A DNA stretch of 64,000 nucleotides from Arthrobacter sp. AFG7.2 (lineage in GTDB: Bacteria > Actinomycetota > Actinomycetes > Actinomycetales > Micrococcaceae): contig NZ_PJMB01000002.1 of assembly GCF_002892835.1 (NCBI RefSeq), forward strand, positions 496,001 through 560,000, in the 5' to 3' direction. The position numbers and the translations under genes were made by a program. Under the pieces are notes generated by a model, which saw only the letters and a program-made list of their open reading frames with translations, made no database searches and was not told the DNA's origin. The first letter of the stretch is position 1, and every line of letters starts with the position of its first letter. Below are positions 19,611 through 29,847 of the stretch, piece after piece.

Positions 19611-22600
19611 CTAGAGCTCCGAGGCGGGGACCCCGACGCCGAGAATGATCGGGGCCTCTTCGGGCTTGCTGCTGCCCGACCGGGCCGCCGGCGCCTTGGC
19701 CGCGTGGGAGTGACCTCCTGCCGCGGCCGGAGCATTCTCATGCTGCTGTACCGAGGTTTCGTTGGCCGCGCCCTGGGCACGGCTGGCACTCCGGTTGCGC
19801 CGCGCCCGCCGGGGGCGGGCCTGCTCCAGCGTGTGGTCCGAGTATTCCCTCTCCGCCGCACCGGGCGCCGTGCGCTGCGGCTGGACCGCTTCCGGTTCTC
19901 GCTGTTCCGGGGCCTGGGCAGGCTCCGGCGACCCTGGCTGCTCAACCACCGCTTCGGCGGCGGGAACTGGCTCCCCCAGGTGGGCGAACGCCTCGGCGAG
20001 CCGGTCCAGCGTGAGGGCAGGCTTTGGCTGCTGCTCCTCAGCGTGCTCGACGAAGGGCAGGACCACTTTCTCCCCGCCAAAGGTGAGGACTGCGGCAGGC
20101 CGGGAAGCCTCGCCGTCGTGCTTGTCCGCTTCTTCCGCCGGTGCTGCCGGCTGGGCCGGCGGCGCCTGCCTGGCAGCGGCCAGCTCATCGTCGTGCAGGT
20201 GGGCTGCGTGGGCAGCTGCCGCGATGTTGGCGAGGGCCAGCCGGGTGGCCTCGGCCTTGGCGTGCCGCTCAGCGTCCGAGGGGTCGGGATGGACGGTGTG
20301 GACCTGCAGAGCAGGGGCCGGGGCAACGTCAGGCTGCTGTCCGCCGCGGCCGCGGCGGCGTTTCCGGTCAGGACGAACGCCGGGCTGCGTGGTGTCCGCG
20401 CGCTGGACCTCACCACGGTTGCCCTCGGCACGGGGCTCCGGGCGGGTGTCAGTCCGCTGGACATGGTGCTCGGCCGCCACAATGTTGGCCCTGCGGTGTT
20501 CCACCGGGTCATCGTGGGTAACAACCCCACGGCCGGCACAGGCCTCGCACTGTTCGCCGAACACTTCGAGCAGTCCAGTGCCCATCCGCTTGCGGGTCAT
20601 CTGCACCAGGCCCAGGGAGGTGACTTCGGCAACCTGGTGCTTGGTGCGGTCCCGGCCAAGGCACTCCACCATGCGGCGGAGAACAAGGTCGCGGTTGGAT
20701 TCGAGGACCATGTCGATGAAGTCGATGACGATGATGCCGCCGATGTCACGGAGGCGCAACTGGCGGACAACTTCTTCCGCAGCCTCAAGGTTGTTCTTGG
20801 TGACAGTTTCCTCGAGGTTTCCGCCGCTGCCGGTGAACTTGCCGGTGTTGACGTCCACAACGGTCATGGCTTCGGTGCGGTCAATCACCAGCGAACCGCC
20901 GGAGGGCAGGAAGACCTTGCGTTCGAGCGCCTTGTGGATCTGCTCGTCAATTCGCCAGGCACTGAAGATGTCCTGGTCCTTGGTCCATTTCTCCAGGCGC
21001 CCCACCAGGTCCGGCGCCACGTAGGTAACGTACGCCTCGATGGTGTCCCAGGCTTCCTCGCCTGAGACGATCAGCTTGGAGAAGTCCTCATTGAAGACGT
21101 CGCGGACTACCTTGATGGTGAGGTCCGGTTCACCGTAGAGCAGCTCTGGAGCGAGGATCTTGGTGGACTTCGACTGGCTCTCGATGCCCTCCCACTGCGC
21201 GCGCAGCCGGTTGATGTCGTGCGTCAGCTCTTCCTCGGAAGCACCCTCGGCGGCGGTGCGGACAATAACGCCTGCCTGTTCCGGAAGGCGGTCCTTCAGG
21301 ATCCGCTTGAGGCGGTTGCGTTCGACGTCGGGCAGCTTGCGCGAGATGCCGGTCATGGAACCGCCGGGCACGTACACCAGGTACCGGCCCGGCAGCGAGA
21401 TCTGGCTGGTCAGGCGGGCGCCCTTGTGTCCCACGGGGTCCTTGGTCACCTGGACCAGGACGGTATCGCCGGATTTGAGGGCGTTCTCGATGCGCCGCTG
21501 CTTGCCCTCGAGGTTCACGGCTTCCCAGTTCACCTCACCGGCGTACAGGACGGCGTTACGGCCGCGTCCGATGTCCACGAAGGCAGCTTCCATGGAGGGC
21601 AGCACGTTCTGGACCTTGCCCAGGTACACATTGCCGATCAGGGAGTCCTGCTGGGTCTTCGATACAAAGTGCTCAGCCAGGACGCCGTCTTCGAGGACGC
21701 CAATCTGGATTCTGTCATCGCGCTGGCGCACAATCATCTGCCGGTCCACGGATTCCCGGCGGGCCAGGAATTCTGCTTCGGTGATGACGGTACGGCGGCG
21801 GCCGGTGTCGCGGGATTCGCGGCGGCGCTGCTTCTTGGCTTCCAGGCGGGTGGAGCCCTTGACGCTGGTGACGCGGTTGTTCACGACGGGTTCGGTGACG
21901 GCGCGGGGTGCGCGGACGCGGGTGACCGTGTTGGGCGGATCGTCGTCTCCCCCGCCCGTCAGCTCAAGGTCCTGGTCCCCGCGGCGGCGGCGGCGACGGC
22001 GGCGGGACGTCACGCCTTCATCAGCCTGCCCGGCGGACTCCTCATCGGCGTCGTCGGCATCGCTGTCCGCGCCATCGACGCTTTCTGCATCTCCTTCACC
22101 GTCGCGCTCACCGGTCCGGCTCCGGCCGCGGCGACCGCGCCCACGGCGCCTGCGGCGGTTGCCGGCGTCGTCTGCGTCCTCTTCCGCTTCGTCTTCCTCA
22201 GTTTCTTCAGCTTCCACCGGTGCAGGACGGACAACGGTGCTGAGGTCAGGAGCCTGGAAAAGTACCGAGGTGGCGGAACCAGGTTCCATGAACAGGGAGC
22301 CGAACGGGCTGGCCGGGGCGGCGGGTTCAGCGTCCTGCGGGGCGGCAGCGGCGGGTTCAGCGTCCTGCGGGGCTGCCACCGGGGCAGCTGCCTGGGCCGG
22401 GGCGGAAGCTTCGCCGGCCGGCTGCGTCTGCGGGGCGTCGCCGCCAGCCTGCCCGGCAGCCTGGGCTGAGAGCTCCGCGGCGTCTACAACCGGTGCACTG
22501 ATCTCCGACGCGGCGAAGGAGGAGGCTTCAGCCGGTGCGGCGTCAGCAGATGGCCCTGCGGCCTCCCCGGGAGCGGGCTCTGCCTGGGCGGACACGGGGG

Positions 22601-23036
22601 CAGAGGTCTTTCGGGTGGCAACGCGGCGGCGCCGGACAGGTTTCGTGTCCTCCGCGGCAGCACCGGACGGTTCGCCTCCACCTACGCCCCGGGCACCAAC
22701 ATCGACGGTTGCTGCAGCGGGTGTGGCAGTCTCCGCAGCGGGTGTGGTGGTCTCCTCGGCGAAAGCCGGAAGCGGCTCGGCTGTGTCAACCTTTTTCCGC
22801 GAGCGGCTCCGGCGGACGGGGGTCTTGGCAGCCCCGGCTTCTGGTGCTTCACCGGCGGACGGATCCGCACTGTCCCCGGGCGCTGTAACTGCGTCGGAGA
22901 GGCCAGCTTCAGCGATCAGTGGGTCGCCGGCCTTGGGAGCTGCTTTCCGCCGGGTCCTCGTGGCCTTCTTCGGCGCGGGATCGGCATCCGTGACAGCTGC
23001 TTCATCATTAACGGCTGGAACTTGTTCATTATCCAT
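19611..23036 (-). CDS. rne: Ribonuclease E/G with long disordered flanks
   Basis: The 1141-residue endoribonuclease processes rRNA, tRNA and mRNA. The catalytic core is in the middle (about residues 420-880): an S1-like RNA-binding region starting at DSLIGNVYLGKVQNVLPSMEAAFVDIG, the catalytic Asp motifs VVDVNTGKFTG and IIVIDFIDM, and the zinc-link CEACAGRG. Both flanks are low-complexity: an Ala/Pro/Glu-rich, Arg-clustered N-terminal arm of about 400 residues and a Pro/Ala-rich C-terminal arm, as in mycobacterial RNase E. The start is ATG 23036 (MDNEQV), with CAGGAG 11 bases upstream; the longer frame is noncoding leader. A 30-base direct repeat in the N-terminal arm encodes two copies of APQDAEPAA. 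Confidence 0.95.
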   Translation of the reverse strand: MDNEQVPAVNDEAAVTDADPAPKKATRTRRKAAPKAGDPLIAEAGLSDAVTAPGDSADPSAGEAPEAGAAKTPVRRSRSRKKVDTAEPLPAFAEETTTPAAETATPAAATVDVGARGVGGGEPSGAAAEDTKPVRRRRVATRKTSAPVSAQAEPAPGEAAGPSADAAPAEASSFAASEISAPVVDAAELSAQAAGQAGGDAPQTQPAGEASAPAQAAAPVAAPQDAEPAAAAPQDAEPAAPASPFGSLFMEPGSATSVLFQAPDLSTVVRPAPVEAEETEEDEAEEDADDAGNRRRRRGRGRRGRSRTGERDGEGDAESVDGADSDADDADEESAGQADEGVTSRRRRRRRRGDQDLELTGGGDDDPPNTVTRVRAPRAVTEPVVNNRVTSVKGSTRLEAKKQRRRESRDTGRRRTVITEAEFLARRESVDRQMIVRQRDDRIQIGVLEDGVLAEHFVSKTQQDSLIGNVYLGKVQNVLPSMEAAFVDIGRGRNAVLYAGEVNWEAVNLEGKQRRIENALKSGDTVLVQVTKDPVGHKGARLTSQISLPGRYLVYVPGGSMTGISRKLPDVERNRLKRILKDRLPEQAGVIVRTAAEGASEEELTHDINRLRAQWEGIESQSKSTKILAPELLYGEPDLTIKVVRDVFNEDFSKLIVSGEEAWDTIEAYVTYVAPDLVGRLEKWTKDQDIFSAWRIDEQIHKALERKVFLPSGGSLVIDRTEAMTVVDVNTGKFTGSGGNLEETVTKNNLEAAEEVVRQLRLRDIGGIIVIDFIDMVLESNRDLVLRRMVECLGRDRTKHQVAEVTSLGLVQMTRKRMGTGLLEVFGEQCEACAGRGVVTHDDPVEHRRANIVAAEHHVQRTDTRPEPRAEGNRGEVQRADTTQPGVRPDRKRRRGRGGQQPDVAPAPALQVHTVHPDPSDAERHAKAEATRLALANIAAAAHAAHLHDDELAAARQAPPAQPAAPAEEADKHDGEASRPAAVLTFGGEKVVLPFVEHAEEQQPKPALTLDRLAEAFAHLGEPVPAAEAVVEQPGSPEPAQAPEQREPEAVQPQRTAPGAAEREYSDHTLEQARPRRARRNRSASRAQGAANETSVQQHENAPAAAGGHSHAAKAPAARSGSSKPEEAPIILGVGVPASEL

Positions 23037-23474
23037 ATGTGGCAACACTCCTGCCCCTGACGTACCGCCACATCCGGCACCCATTGGGGCACATATTGTC
23101 AAAACCCGCAGGCATTGACAGAAGTCAAGTGGATACCCCCAGGTTCGCACCGGCTGTGGGGTGCGGCAGCCCGTGGGGGCCGGCAGGATGTTCTGAAACC
23201 CGTTGTTCACGTGCCACAACCAGGTGCCGTCCAATGGAGTTGCGGGACCTGGATTGATGATTCCGGGTCCTGCGCTGCTCATCATTGGCGGTCTTGCGAA
23301 CAAGCTACCGGACTGGAATCCGAATGTGGATCGGGCTCCAGCCACGTTCATTCTCTCATACCCGGGCTATTTCACGGTGGAAGCGGCAGCACCCGTTCCC
23401 GTACCTGAAGGGTCTTTCCAGCGTCCGGCGTTACAATCGGGCAAGGACCACCCGATGAAAAGGACGCCTCGACA
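23037..23474. other. Divergent intergenic region rne / VKOR gene
   Basis: These 438 bases hold no gene I can support. They must contain the rne leader (with its Shine-Dalgarno CAGGAG about 11 bases before ATG) and the VKOR promoter; TACAAT at 23432-23437 is a candidate -10 box for the latter, without a convincing -35. An imperfect inverted repeat, GGACCTGGA/TTCCGGGTCC at about 23246-23272, could form a hairpin in the rne leader. Confidence 0.5.
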
Positions 23475-24146
23475 ATGCCCAGCATCTCCCCCGTCAACGG
23501 CACCCACGCGCCGGAACGGCCTGTGGCTCCGGACAGCAGTACAACCGGAACCCGCCCGCCTATGACCCGCAACCGCCAGCTTGGCTGGCTGATGGTCATC
23601 ACCGGAGTCGTGGGGTGGATTGCCTCCGGGATCCTGGTCCTCGAAAAACTGGAGGTCCTTAAGGACCCCAACCACACGACCGTGTGCGACGTGAACCCGT
23701 GGATCTCCTGCGGACAGGTGATGCAGACGTGGCAGAGCTCGCTGTTTGGCTTCCCCAACATGTTCATCGGCATCGTTGCCTTCGCCATCGCCATCACCGT
23801 GGGCATGTCACTTCTCGCCGGAGCCACCTTTGCCCGCTGGTACTGGCTGGGCCTGCAGGCCGGTGTCACGCTGGGCTTTGCGTTCGTGGTGTGGCTGTGG
23901 TCCCAGGCGCTCTACGTGATCCACGTTCTCTGCCCGTTCTGCATGGTTGTCTGGGCGGCCATGATTCCGTTGTTTGTCTGGGTGACAATCCGGAACATCA
24001 CCACCGGGGTCATTCCGGCCCCAGCCAATGCTGCCCGCATTCTGGGTGACTCCGGCTGGATTATCACCGCCCTGCTGTACGTGGCCGTCATCGCCACCAT
24101 CTTCTTCGCCTTCATCCAGGTCTTCGCCGGGACCTCGGGGTTCTGA
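23475..24146 (+). CDS. Vitamin K epoxide reductase family membrane protein (bacterial VKOR)
   Basis: The 223-residue protein has four to five transmembrane helices and the two cysteine pairs of bacterial VKOR: a loop pair in VCDVNPWISCG (about residues 73-82) and the quinone-facing CPFC (about residues 157-160). In actinobacteria this enzyme replaces DsbB: it passes electrons from a DsbA-type partner to menaquinone, so enabling disulphide formation outside the membrane. An alternative start is the internal ATG at MTRNRQ (about residue 30), just before the first helix. It is a single gene with a strong hairpin behind it. No dedicated exported DsbA partner is encoded in the window. Confidence 0.92.
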   Translation: MPSISPVNGTHAPERPVAPDSSTTGTRPPMTRNRQLGWLMVITGVVGWIASGILVLEKLEVLKDPNHTTVCDVNPWISCGQVMQTWQSSLFGFPNMFIGIVAFAIAITVGMSLLAGATFARWYWLGLQAGVTLGFAFVVWLWSQALYVIHVLCPFCMVVWAAMIPLFVWVTIRNITTGVIPAPANAARILGDSGWIITALLYVAVIATIFFAFIQVFAGTSGF

Positions 24147-24159
24147 ACCGCCCCGCACA

Positions 24160-24192
24160 AAAGCCCCTGGTTCGCCATGAACCAGGGGCTTT
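24160..24192. terminator. Bidirectional terminator, VKOR gene / ndk
   Basis: A perfect 14-base stem AAAGCCCCTGGTTC / GAACCAGGGGCTTT with a five-base loop lies between the convergent VKOR and ndk genes. A-runs on one side and T-runs on the other make it suitable for both transcripts. Confidence 0.85.
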
Positions 24193-24210
24193 CTGCTGTC
24201 CGGGAGGGTG

Positions 24211-24630
24211 TCAGCCCTGGAACCAGATCTTGATCTCGCGCTCGGCGGAATCGGTGGAGTCGGAGCCGTGGACCAGGTTCTGCTGGACCTTCAGGCCCCA
24301 GTCCCGGCCGAAGTCGCCACGGATGGTGCCGGGGGCCGCGGTGGTGGGATCGGTGGTGCCGGCCAGGGAACGGAAGCCCTCGATGACCCGGTGGCCCTCG
24401 AAAATGGCCGCCACCACAGGACCGGAGAGCATGAATTCCACCAGGGGCTCGTAGAAGGGCTTGCCCACGTGTTCCTCGTAGTGCTGTTCCAGGAGGTCGC
24501 GTGTGGCCTCAACCTTCTTCAGCTCGGCCAGGGTGTAACCCTTGGCTTCGATCCGGGCCAGGATGGCGCCCGTGAGGTTGCGGGCGACGCCGTCGGGCTT
24601 GATCAGGACGAGGGTGCGCTCAGTAGTCAC
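24211..24630 (-). CDS. ndk: Nucleoside diphosphate kinase
   Basis: The 139-residue enzyme transfers the gamma-phosphate from ATP to other nucleoside diphosphates through a phospho-His. The active-site NLVHGSDS (His near residue 119) and the N-terminal [13 protein letters not shown] are intact, and the length is standard. The start is GTG 24630. It is the last gene of the ileS-folC-DUF4233-ndk group, 40 bases after the DUF4233 gene, an order typical of actinobacteria. Confidence 0.97.
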   Translation of the reverse strand: MTTERTLVLIKPDGVARNLTGAILARIEAKGYTLAELKKVEATRDLLEQHYEEHVGKPFYEPLVEFMLSGPVVAAIFEGHRVIEGFRSLAGTTDPTTAAPGTIRGDFGRDWGLKVQQNLVHGSDSTDSAEREIKIWFQG

Positions 24631-24670
24631 AACTGCTCCAATGCGTTGGTAAGGGGTTTCGGCATCAAGT

Positions 24671-25135
24671 CTACGGGGACTGGGGCTGCTGGCCGGGACC
24701 GGCCTGGTCCGGTTGGGCTGCTTCCCATGCCGCTTGCTCGCGGGCCCGCGCCCCGGCTTCCCGGTCCAGCCTGATGCCCGTACGGATGCCGTACCACCAG
24801 GCGGCTGCGAACAGGGCGCCCACCAGGAACATGGCCGGTTCGAAGATGCCGGAGAGGATCAGGACGAGTTGCAGGATCCATCCCAGGCCCATGCCCCAGG
24901 GCCTGGTGAGGAAGGCGCAGGCCACGATCATCACCACGCTCAGCCCGATGCCAACCCCGAGGATCACGGCAGGCGGAAACTCCCCGCGGCGGAGTCCAAA
25001 TACTGCCAGCGTGGCGAAGAACATGACGAAGGCTTCCAGCAGCAGTACCGTCGAAGCGAACATCACCTTGGTGGAACGCCGTTTTTTGGGCATGCCCGGG
25101 CGCCACTCGCGCTGGGCTTTGGTAAGCCTGGCCAT
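24671..25135 (-). CDS. DUF4233 family membrane protein
   Basis: The 154-residue protein has four hydrophobic segments ([23 protein letters not shown] onward to [18 protein letters not shown]), with a basic N-terminus and a Gln/Pro-rich tail. It matches the DUF4233 family, whose genes almost always lie between folC and ndk in actinobacteria; no function is known. It begins three bases after the folC stop, so it is translated from the same message. Confidence 0.88.
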   Translation of the reverse strand: MARLTKAQREWRPGMPKKRRSTKVMFASTVLLLEAFVMFFATLAVFGLRRGEFPPAVILGVGIGLSVVMIVACAFLTRPWGMGLGWILQLVLILSGIFEPAMFLVGALFAAAWWYGIRTGIRLDREAGARAREQAAWEAAQPDQAGPGQQPQSP

Positions 25136-25138
25136 AGC

Positions 25139-26497
25139 CTACGCCTCCGTCTTTCCGAGCAGGATCCGCGCTTCGGCCACCAGCGTGATGGAGCCGGTGA
25201 CGAGAACGCCGCCGGAGAGGTCGTCGTTCGCTTCGGCCCGTTCCACAGCCCACTCCAGGGCGTCGTCGAGCTTCTCGGCGATGTGCACGTTGTCCTCGCC
25301 GAAGCCAAGCTCAACCGCAAGTTCGGCGAGCTCTGCTGCCGGCACGGCCCGGGGCGAATTCGACTGCGTAAAGCAGTACTCCTCGGCCATCCCGCCCAGG
25401 GACTCCTTCAGCTGCCGGAGGATCTCCTCGGCATCCTTTTCCTTCAGCACTCCTACCACCGGCACCAGCCTGGTGAACGTGAAGGCTTCCTGCAGGGCGG
25501 CGGCGGAGGCCTTAATGCCGTCCGGGTTGTGTGCAGCGTCCACAACAATGGTGGGTGCTGTCCGCACGACTTCAAGGCGTCCCGGGGACGTCACGTCTGC
25601 GAAGCCCTCCTGCAGCACCTCGAAGTCGAGTTCCTTCTCACCGCCGAAGAAAGCCTCGAGCGCTGCCACCGCGACGGCGGCGTTCTGGGCCTGGTGGGCG
25701 CCGTGCAGCGGGACGAGGAGTTCCGGGTAGCGGCCGGCGATGCCCTGGATGGTCACCATCTGCCCGCCAACGGCCACCGTCCGGGAGTCGACACCGAATT
25801 CCACGCCTTCGAAGCGGAACGGCACCCCCACGTCCTTGGCCTTGTCCAGCAGGACCTGGGCAGCGTCCAGTGGCTGCGCGGCGCTGATGAGGTAGCCGCC
25901 CGGCTTGATGATGCCGGCCTTCTCGTAGGCGATATCCTCCGTGGTGTCACCCAGCAGGTCCGTGTGGTCCAGGGAGATCGGGGTGATGACGGAAACCTGG
26001 CCGTCTCCCACGTTGGTGGCATCGGTGATTCCGCCGAGGCCTACTTCGATGACCGCGACATTAACCGGCTGGTCCGCGAAGATGGCGAACCCCAGGATGG
26101 TGAGGCATTCGAAGTAGGTCAGCCGGGGCTCGCCGGCGGCCTCAAGCTCGGAGTCCACAATCTGCAGGTAGGGGCGGATTTCGTCCCAGATCCTGACGAA
26201 GGTTTCATCCGGGACCGGGTGCCCGTCGATGCTGATCCGCTCCGTCACCTTGGACAGGTGCGGGCTGGTGTACCGCCCGGTGCTCAGCCCGTGGGCGCGC
26301 AGGACGGACTCGATCATGCGCGCGGTGGAGGTCTTGCCGTTGGTCCCCGTGACGTGGATGATCGGGAACGCCTTGTTGGGCTCCCCCAGCACGTCCATGG
26401 CCCGGAACAGCGGGGCAAGCCGCGGCTCCATTTTGTTCTCCGGCGCCCGGCCCAGCAGTTCGGCGTAGACGCTCTCTACGGAAAATTCGTCAGTCAT
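25139..26497 (-). CDS. folC: Folylpolyglutamate synthase / dihydrofolate synthase
   Basis: The 452-residue Mur-ligase-fold enzyme adds glutamate to dihydropteroate and to folates, using ATP. The P-loop HVTGTNGKTSTARM (about residues 48-61) and the family signature SPHL, with the later VVDAAHNPDGI, are present. The ATG start lies three bases downstream of ileS, giving tight coupling of tRNA charging and folate synthesis genes in one transcript. Whether it has both activities cannot be told, but a separate folC-like gene is not seen here. Confidence 0.95.
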   Translation of the reverse strand: MTDEFSVESVYAELLGRAPENKMEPRLAPLFRAMDVLGEPNKAFPIIHVTGTNGKTSTARMIESVLRAHGLSTGRYTSPHLSKVTERISIDGHPVPDETFVRIWDEIRPYLQIVDSELEAAGEPRLTYFECLTILGFAIFADQPVNVAVIEVGLGGITDATNVGDGQVSVITPISLDHTDLLGDTTEDIAYEKAGIIKPGGYLISAAQPLDAAQVLLDKAKDVGVPFRFEGVEFGVDSRTVAVGGQMVTIQGIAGRYPELLVPLHGAHQAQNAAVAVAALEAFFGGEKELDFEVLQEGFADVTSPGRLEVVRTAPTIVVDAAHNPDGIKASAAALQEAFTFTRLVPVVGVLKEKDAEEILRQLKESLGGMAEEYCFTQSNSPRAVPAAELAELAVELGFGEDNVHIAEKLDDALEWAVERAEANDDLSGGVLVTGSITLVAEARILLGKTEA

Positions 26498-26500
26498 GGA

Positions 26501-29500
26501 TCAGGCCCCTGCCTTTTCGACGGCGATCTGCTGCTCTGTGCCGTCACCGCTGGAATACAAGCCAAGCTCCACGGTGAGGGTTTCGGTGGACACAAGGTCT
26601 TCATGGGCTTTCAACGCATCCACAACGTCCTGCGTCGCGGTGATGCTTGTCCGGATCCGGTCGCTGACGTTCAGTCCGGCGTCCTTGCGTGCCTGCTGGA
26701 TGGCCCGGACCATGTCGCGGGCCAGTCCTTCCGCTTCCAGTTCCGGCGTGACCTCGGTGTTGAGGACAACGAAGCCGCCGCCGGGCAGGACTGCCACGGC
26801 CTTCCGGGCAGCGGCAGCACCGCCGTCGGCCTCTGCAACAACGGTTTCCAGCGTGTACTCCTGCGGTTCCAGCTGCAGTCCGCCGGCTGTCACCACCCCG
26901 CTGTCGTCCACAGACCAGTCACCGGACTTGGAACCCTTGATCGCCTGCTGGACGTTCTTGCCCAGGCGGGGACCGGCTGCGCGGGCGTTGACCACCAGTT
27001 TCTGCTGGATCCCGAACTCCTCCGGGGAAGCCGTGGCGGCATCCAGCAGGCGCACGGAGCGGAGGTTCAGCTCATCGGCGACGACGGCGGCGAAACCTCC
27101 CAGCGCATCGGCCCCGGGTGCCACGACTGTGAGTTCCTGCAGCGGCAGGCGGACGCGGAGGTTCGCGGCCTTCCGGAGCGAGGAACCGGTGGAGCAGATC
27201 TGCTGGACCTTGTCCATGGCCTGGACCAGGTCCGGGTTGGCGGGAAACAGGGCGGCGTCCGGCCAGTCGGCCAGGTGCACCGAGCGGCCGCCGGTGAGGC
27301 CGCGCCAGATCTCTTCGGATACCAGCGGCAGCAGGGATGAAGCCGCCCGGGAGACGGTTTCCAGCGCGGTGAAGAGCGCGTCAAACGCGTCATGGTCCTC
27401 GTCGAAGAACCGCTGGCGGCTCCGGCGCACGTACCAGTTGGTGAGCATGTCCAGGTAGCTGCGCAGCGCGTCGCAGGCACCGGAGATGTCGTACTCGTCC
27501 AGCCGTTCGGTCATGGTGCTGACCAGCTCGCCGGTGTTGGCCAGCAGGTACTGGTCCAGGGTGTCGGCGTAGCCCTCGTAGCGGAGCCTGGCCTCGTACC
27601 CGGCGCCGCCGTTGGCGGCGTTGGTGTAGAGCGTGAAGAAGCTGTACACGTTCCACAGCGGAAGGATGACCTGGCGGACGCCGTCGCGGATTCCCTGTTC
27701 GGTGACCACCAGGTTTCCACCGCGGAGGATGGGGCTGGACATGAGGAACCAGCGCATGGCGTCCGAGCCGTCGCGGTCCAGGACCTCGGACACGTCCGGG
27801 TAGTTCCGCAGGCTCTTGGACATCTTCTGCCCGTCGGAGCCCAGCACGATGCCGTGGCTGATGACGTTGCGGAAGGCCGGCCGGTCGAACAGGGCCGTGG
27901 ACAGGATGTGCAGCATATAGAACCAGCCGCGGGTCTGGCCGATGTACTCCACGATGAAGTCAGCCGGGTTGTGCGTATCGAACCAGGCCTCGTTCTCGAA
28001 CGGGTAGTGCACCTGCCCGTACGGCATGGAGCCGGAGTCGAACCAGACGTCCAGCACGTCCTCCACCCGCCGCATGACGGACTGGCCTTCTTCGGGCGTA
28101 CGTGGATCGTCAGGGTTGGGCCGGGTCAGTTCGTCGATGAAGGGCCGGTGCAGGTCAACCTGGCCGTCCTTGTTCAGCGGCAGCCGGCCGAAGTCAGCCT
28201 CGATCTCGGCCAGGGAGCCGTACACGTCCGTGCGGGGGTATTCGGGGTCGCTGGACTGCCACACGGGAATGGGGCTGCCCCAGTAGCGGTTGCGGCTGAT
28301 GGACCAGTCGCGGGCGTTTTCCAGCCACTTGCCGAACTGGCCGTCCTTGACGTTTCCGGGGATCCAGTTGATCTCCTGGTTCAGTTCGGACATGCGGTCC
28401 TTGAACTTGGTGACCTCCACGTACCAGGAGGACACCGCCCGGTAGATCAGCGGGTTGCGGCAGCGCCAGCAGTGCGGGTAGCTGTGCTCGTAGCTTGCCT
28501 GGCGCACCAGGCGGCCCTGGGCGCGGAGGACCTGGGTGATGGGCTTGTTGGCTTCGAAGACCTGCAGGCCCACGATGTCGTGCAGGTCGCCGTGCTGGAA
28601 GAGCGGCAGGAACTTGGCGCCCTCGTCAACGGAAAGGATTACCGGGATGCCGGCTTCTTCGCAGACCTTCTGGTCGTCCTCGCCGTAGGCCGGTGCCTGG
28701 TGGACGATGCCGGTGCCGTCAGTGGTGGTGACGTAGTCGGCCACGAGGAACCGCCAGGCGTTCTCCATGCCGTACTTTTCGTTGTCGGCAAAGTCGTTCC
28801 ACAGCGGCTGGTATGCCAGGCCTTCAAGTTCGGCACCGGTGTGCGTGGACACGACAGCCGCCAGGGCAGCCTCGACATCGTCGTAGCCCAGGTCCTTGGC
28901 GTAGTTGGCCACCAGGTCCGCGGCCAGCAGGAAGCTCCCCGTGACGGGCGCCTCCGCAGAGGCCGCCTTGATGCCGTTGGGCCCGGCCGGCAGGACGGCA
29001 TACGTGATGGCAGGTCCGACGGCGAGCGCTGCGTTGGTGGGCAGCGTCCAGGGGGTCGTGGTCCAGGCGAGCGCCTGGACGCCCTCGAGCCGGCGGGACA
29101 GCTCCGACTCCCCGGCGGTGATGGGGAAGGTCACCGTGACTGTCTGGTCCTGTCGGTTCTTGTAGACGTCGTCGTCCATGCGCAGCTCGTGGTTGGACAG
29201 CGGCGTCTCGTCCTTCCAGCAGTACGGAAGCACCCGGTACCCGTTGTAGGTCAGGCCTTTCTGGTGCAACTGCTTGAACGCCCAGAGGACGGACTCCATG
29301 TACTCCACGTTGAGGGTCTTGTAATCGTTGTCGAAGTCCACCCAGCGTGCCTGGCGGGTCACGTAGTTCCGCCATTCGTCGGCGTACTTCATCACCGAGG
29401 CGCGGCAGGCGTCGTTGAACTTGTCGATGCCCATGGCTTCGATCTGGGTCTTGTCCGTCATGCCCAGCTGCTTCATGGCTTCCAGTTCGGCGGGCAGCCC

Positions 29501-29842
29501 GTGGGTGTCCCACCCGAAGCGGCGCTCCACGCGCTTGCCGCGCTGGGTCTGGTACCGGCCCACAAGGTCCTTGGCGTAACCGGTGAGCAGGTGCCCGTAA
29601 TGAGGCAGGCCATTGGCGAAGGGCGGGCCGTCGTAGAAGACGAACTCGTTGCTGCCGGGCTCGCCGCCGGGGACGTCTGCGCTGCGCTGGTCGATGCTGG
29701 CCTGGAAGGTGCCATCGGTGTCCCAGTACTTCAGGATGCGCTCTTCGATCTCCGGAAACTTCACGGAGGCGGAAACGGCGCCGCCGGCCGAAGTGCTGGT
29801 GGAAGCAGTGGTGGAGGCTGAGGCCTTCGGGTAATACGACAT
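26501..29842 (-). CDS. ileS: Isoleucyl-tRNA synthetase
   Basis: The 1113-residue class I synthetase charges tRNA-Ile. It shows the HIGH motif as HYGH in [16 protein letters not shown] (about residue 80), the editing insertion, KMSKS in [11 protein letters not shown] (about residue 670) and the C-terminal anticodon domain with the eukaryote-like (IleS2-type) organisation typical of actinobacteria. The first 25 residues are an Ala/Ser/Thr-rich extension. The start ATG 29842 is seven bases from the AGGA that is captured by the T-box sequestrator upstream, so translation is expected to depend on uncharged tRNA-Ile. It leads the folC-DUF4233-ndk operon. Confidence 0.97.
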   Translation of the reverse strand: MSYYPKASASTTASTSTSAGGAVSASVKFPEIEERILKYWDTDGTFQASIDQRSADVPGGEPGSNEFVFYDGPPFANGLPHYGHLLTGYAKDLVGRYQTQRGKRVERRFGWDTHGLPAELEAMKQLGMTDKTQIEAMGIDKFNDACRASVMKYADEWRNYVTRQARWVDFDNDYKTLNVEYMESVLWAFKQLHQKGLTYNGYRVLPYCWKDETPLSNHELRMDDDVYKNRQDQTVTVTFPITAGESELSRRLEGVQALAWTTTPWTLPTNAALAVGPAITYAVLPAGPNGIKAASAEAPVTGSFLLAADLVANYAKDLGYDDVEAALAAVVSTHTGAELEGLAYQPLWNDFADNEKYGMENAWRFLVADYVTTTDGTGIVHQAPAYGEDDQKVCEEAGIPVILSVDEGAKFLPLFQHGDLHDIVGLQVFEANKPITQVLRAQGRLVRQASYEHSYPHCWRCRNPLIYRAVSSWYVEVTKFKDRMSELNQEINWIPGNVKDGQFGKWLENARDWSISRNRYWGSPIPVWQSSDPEYPRTDVYGSLAEIEADFGRLPLNKDGQVDLHRPFIDELTRPNPDDPRTPEEGQSVMRRVEDVLDVWFDSGSMPYGQVHYPFENEAWFDTHNPADFIVEYIGQTRGWFYMLHILSTALFDRPAFRNVISHGIVLGSDGQKMSKSLRNYPDVSEVLDRDGSDAMRWFLMSSPILRGGNLVVTEQGIRDGVRQVILPLWNVYSFFTLYTNAANGGAGYEARLRYEGYADTLDQYLLANTGELVSTMTERLDEYDISGACDALRSYLDMLTNWYVRRSRQRFFDEDHDAFDALFTALETVSRAASSLLPLVSEEIWRGLTGGRSVHLADWPDAALFPANPDLVQAMDKVQQICSTGSSLRKAANLRVRLPLQELTVVAPGADALGGFAAVVADELNLRSVRLLDAATASPEEFGIQQKLVVNARAAGPRLGKNVQQAIKGSKSGDWSVDDSGVVTAGGLQLEPQEYTLETVVAEADGGAAAARKAVAVLPGGGFVVLNTEVTPELEAEGLARDMVRAIQQARKDAGLNVSDRIRTSITATQDVVDALKAHEDLVSTETLTVELGLYSSGDGTEQQIAVEKAGA

Positions 29843-29847
29843 GTCGA

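Noticed and set aside
21160..23118. 652-codon open frame opposite rne
   Set aside because: Ser/Arg/Pro-rich antisense of the low-complexity arms of RNase E; a by-product of GC-rich codon use.
23246..23272. Imperfect inverted repeat in the rne leader region as a possible autoregulatory hairpin
   Set aside because: The stem is interrupted and not near the start codon; autoregulation by RNase E cannot be argued from this alone.
27392..29821. 809-codon open frame opposite ileS
   Set aside because: It is the mirror of a GC-rich synthetase gene, is low in recognisable motifs and has no support beyond length.
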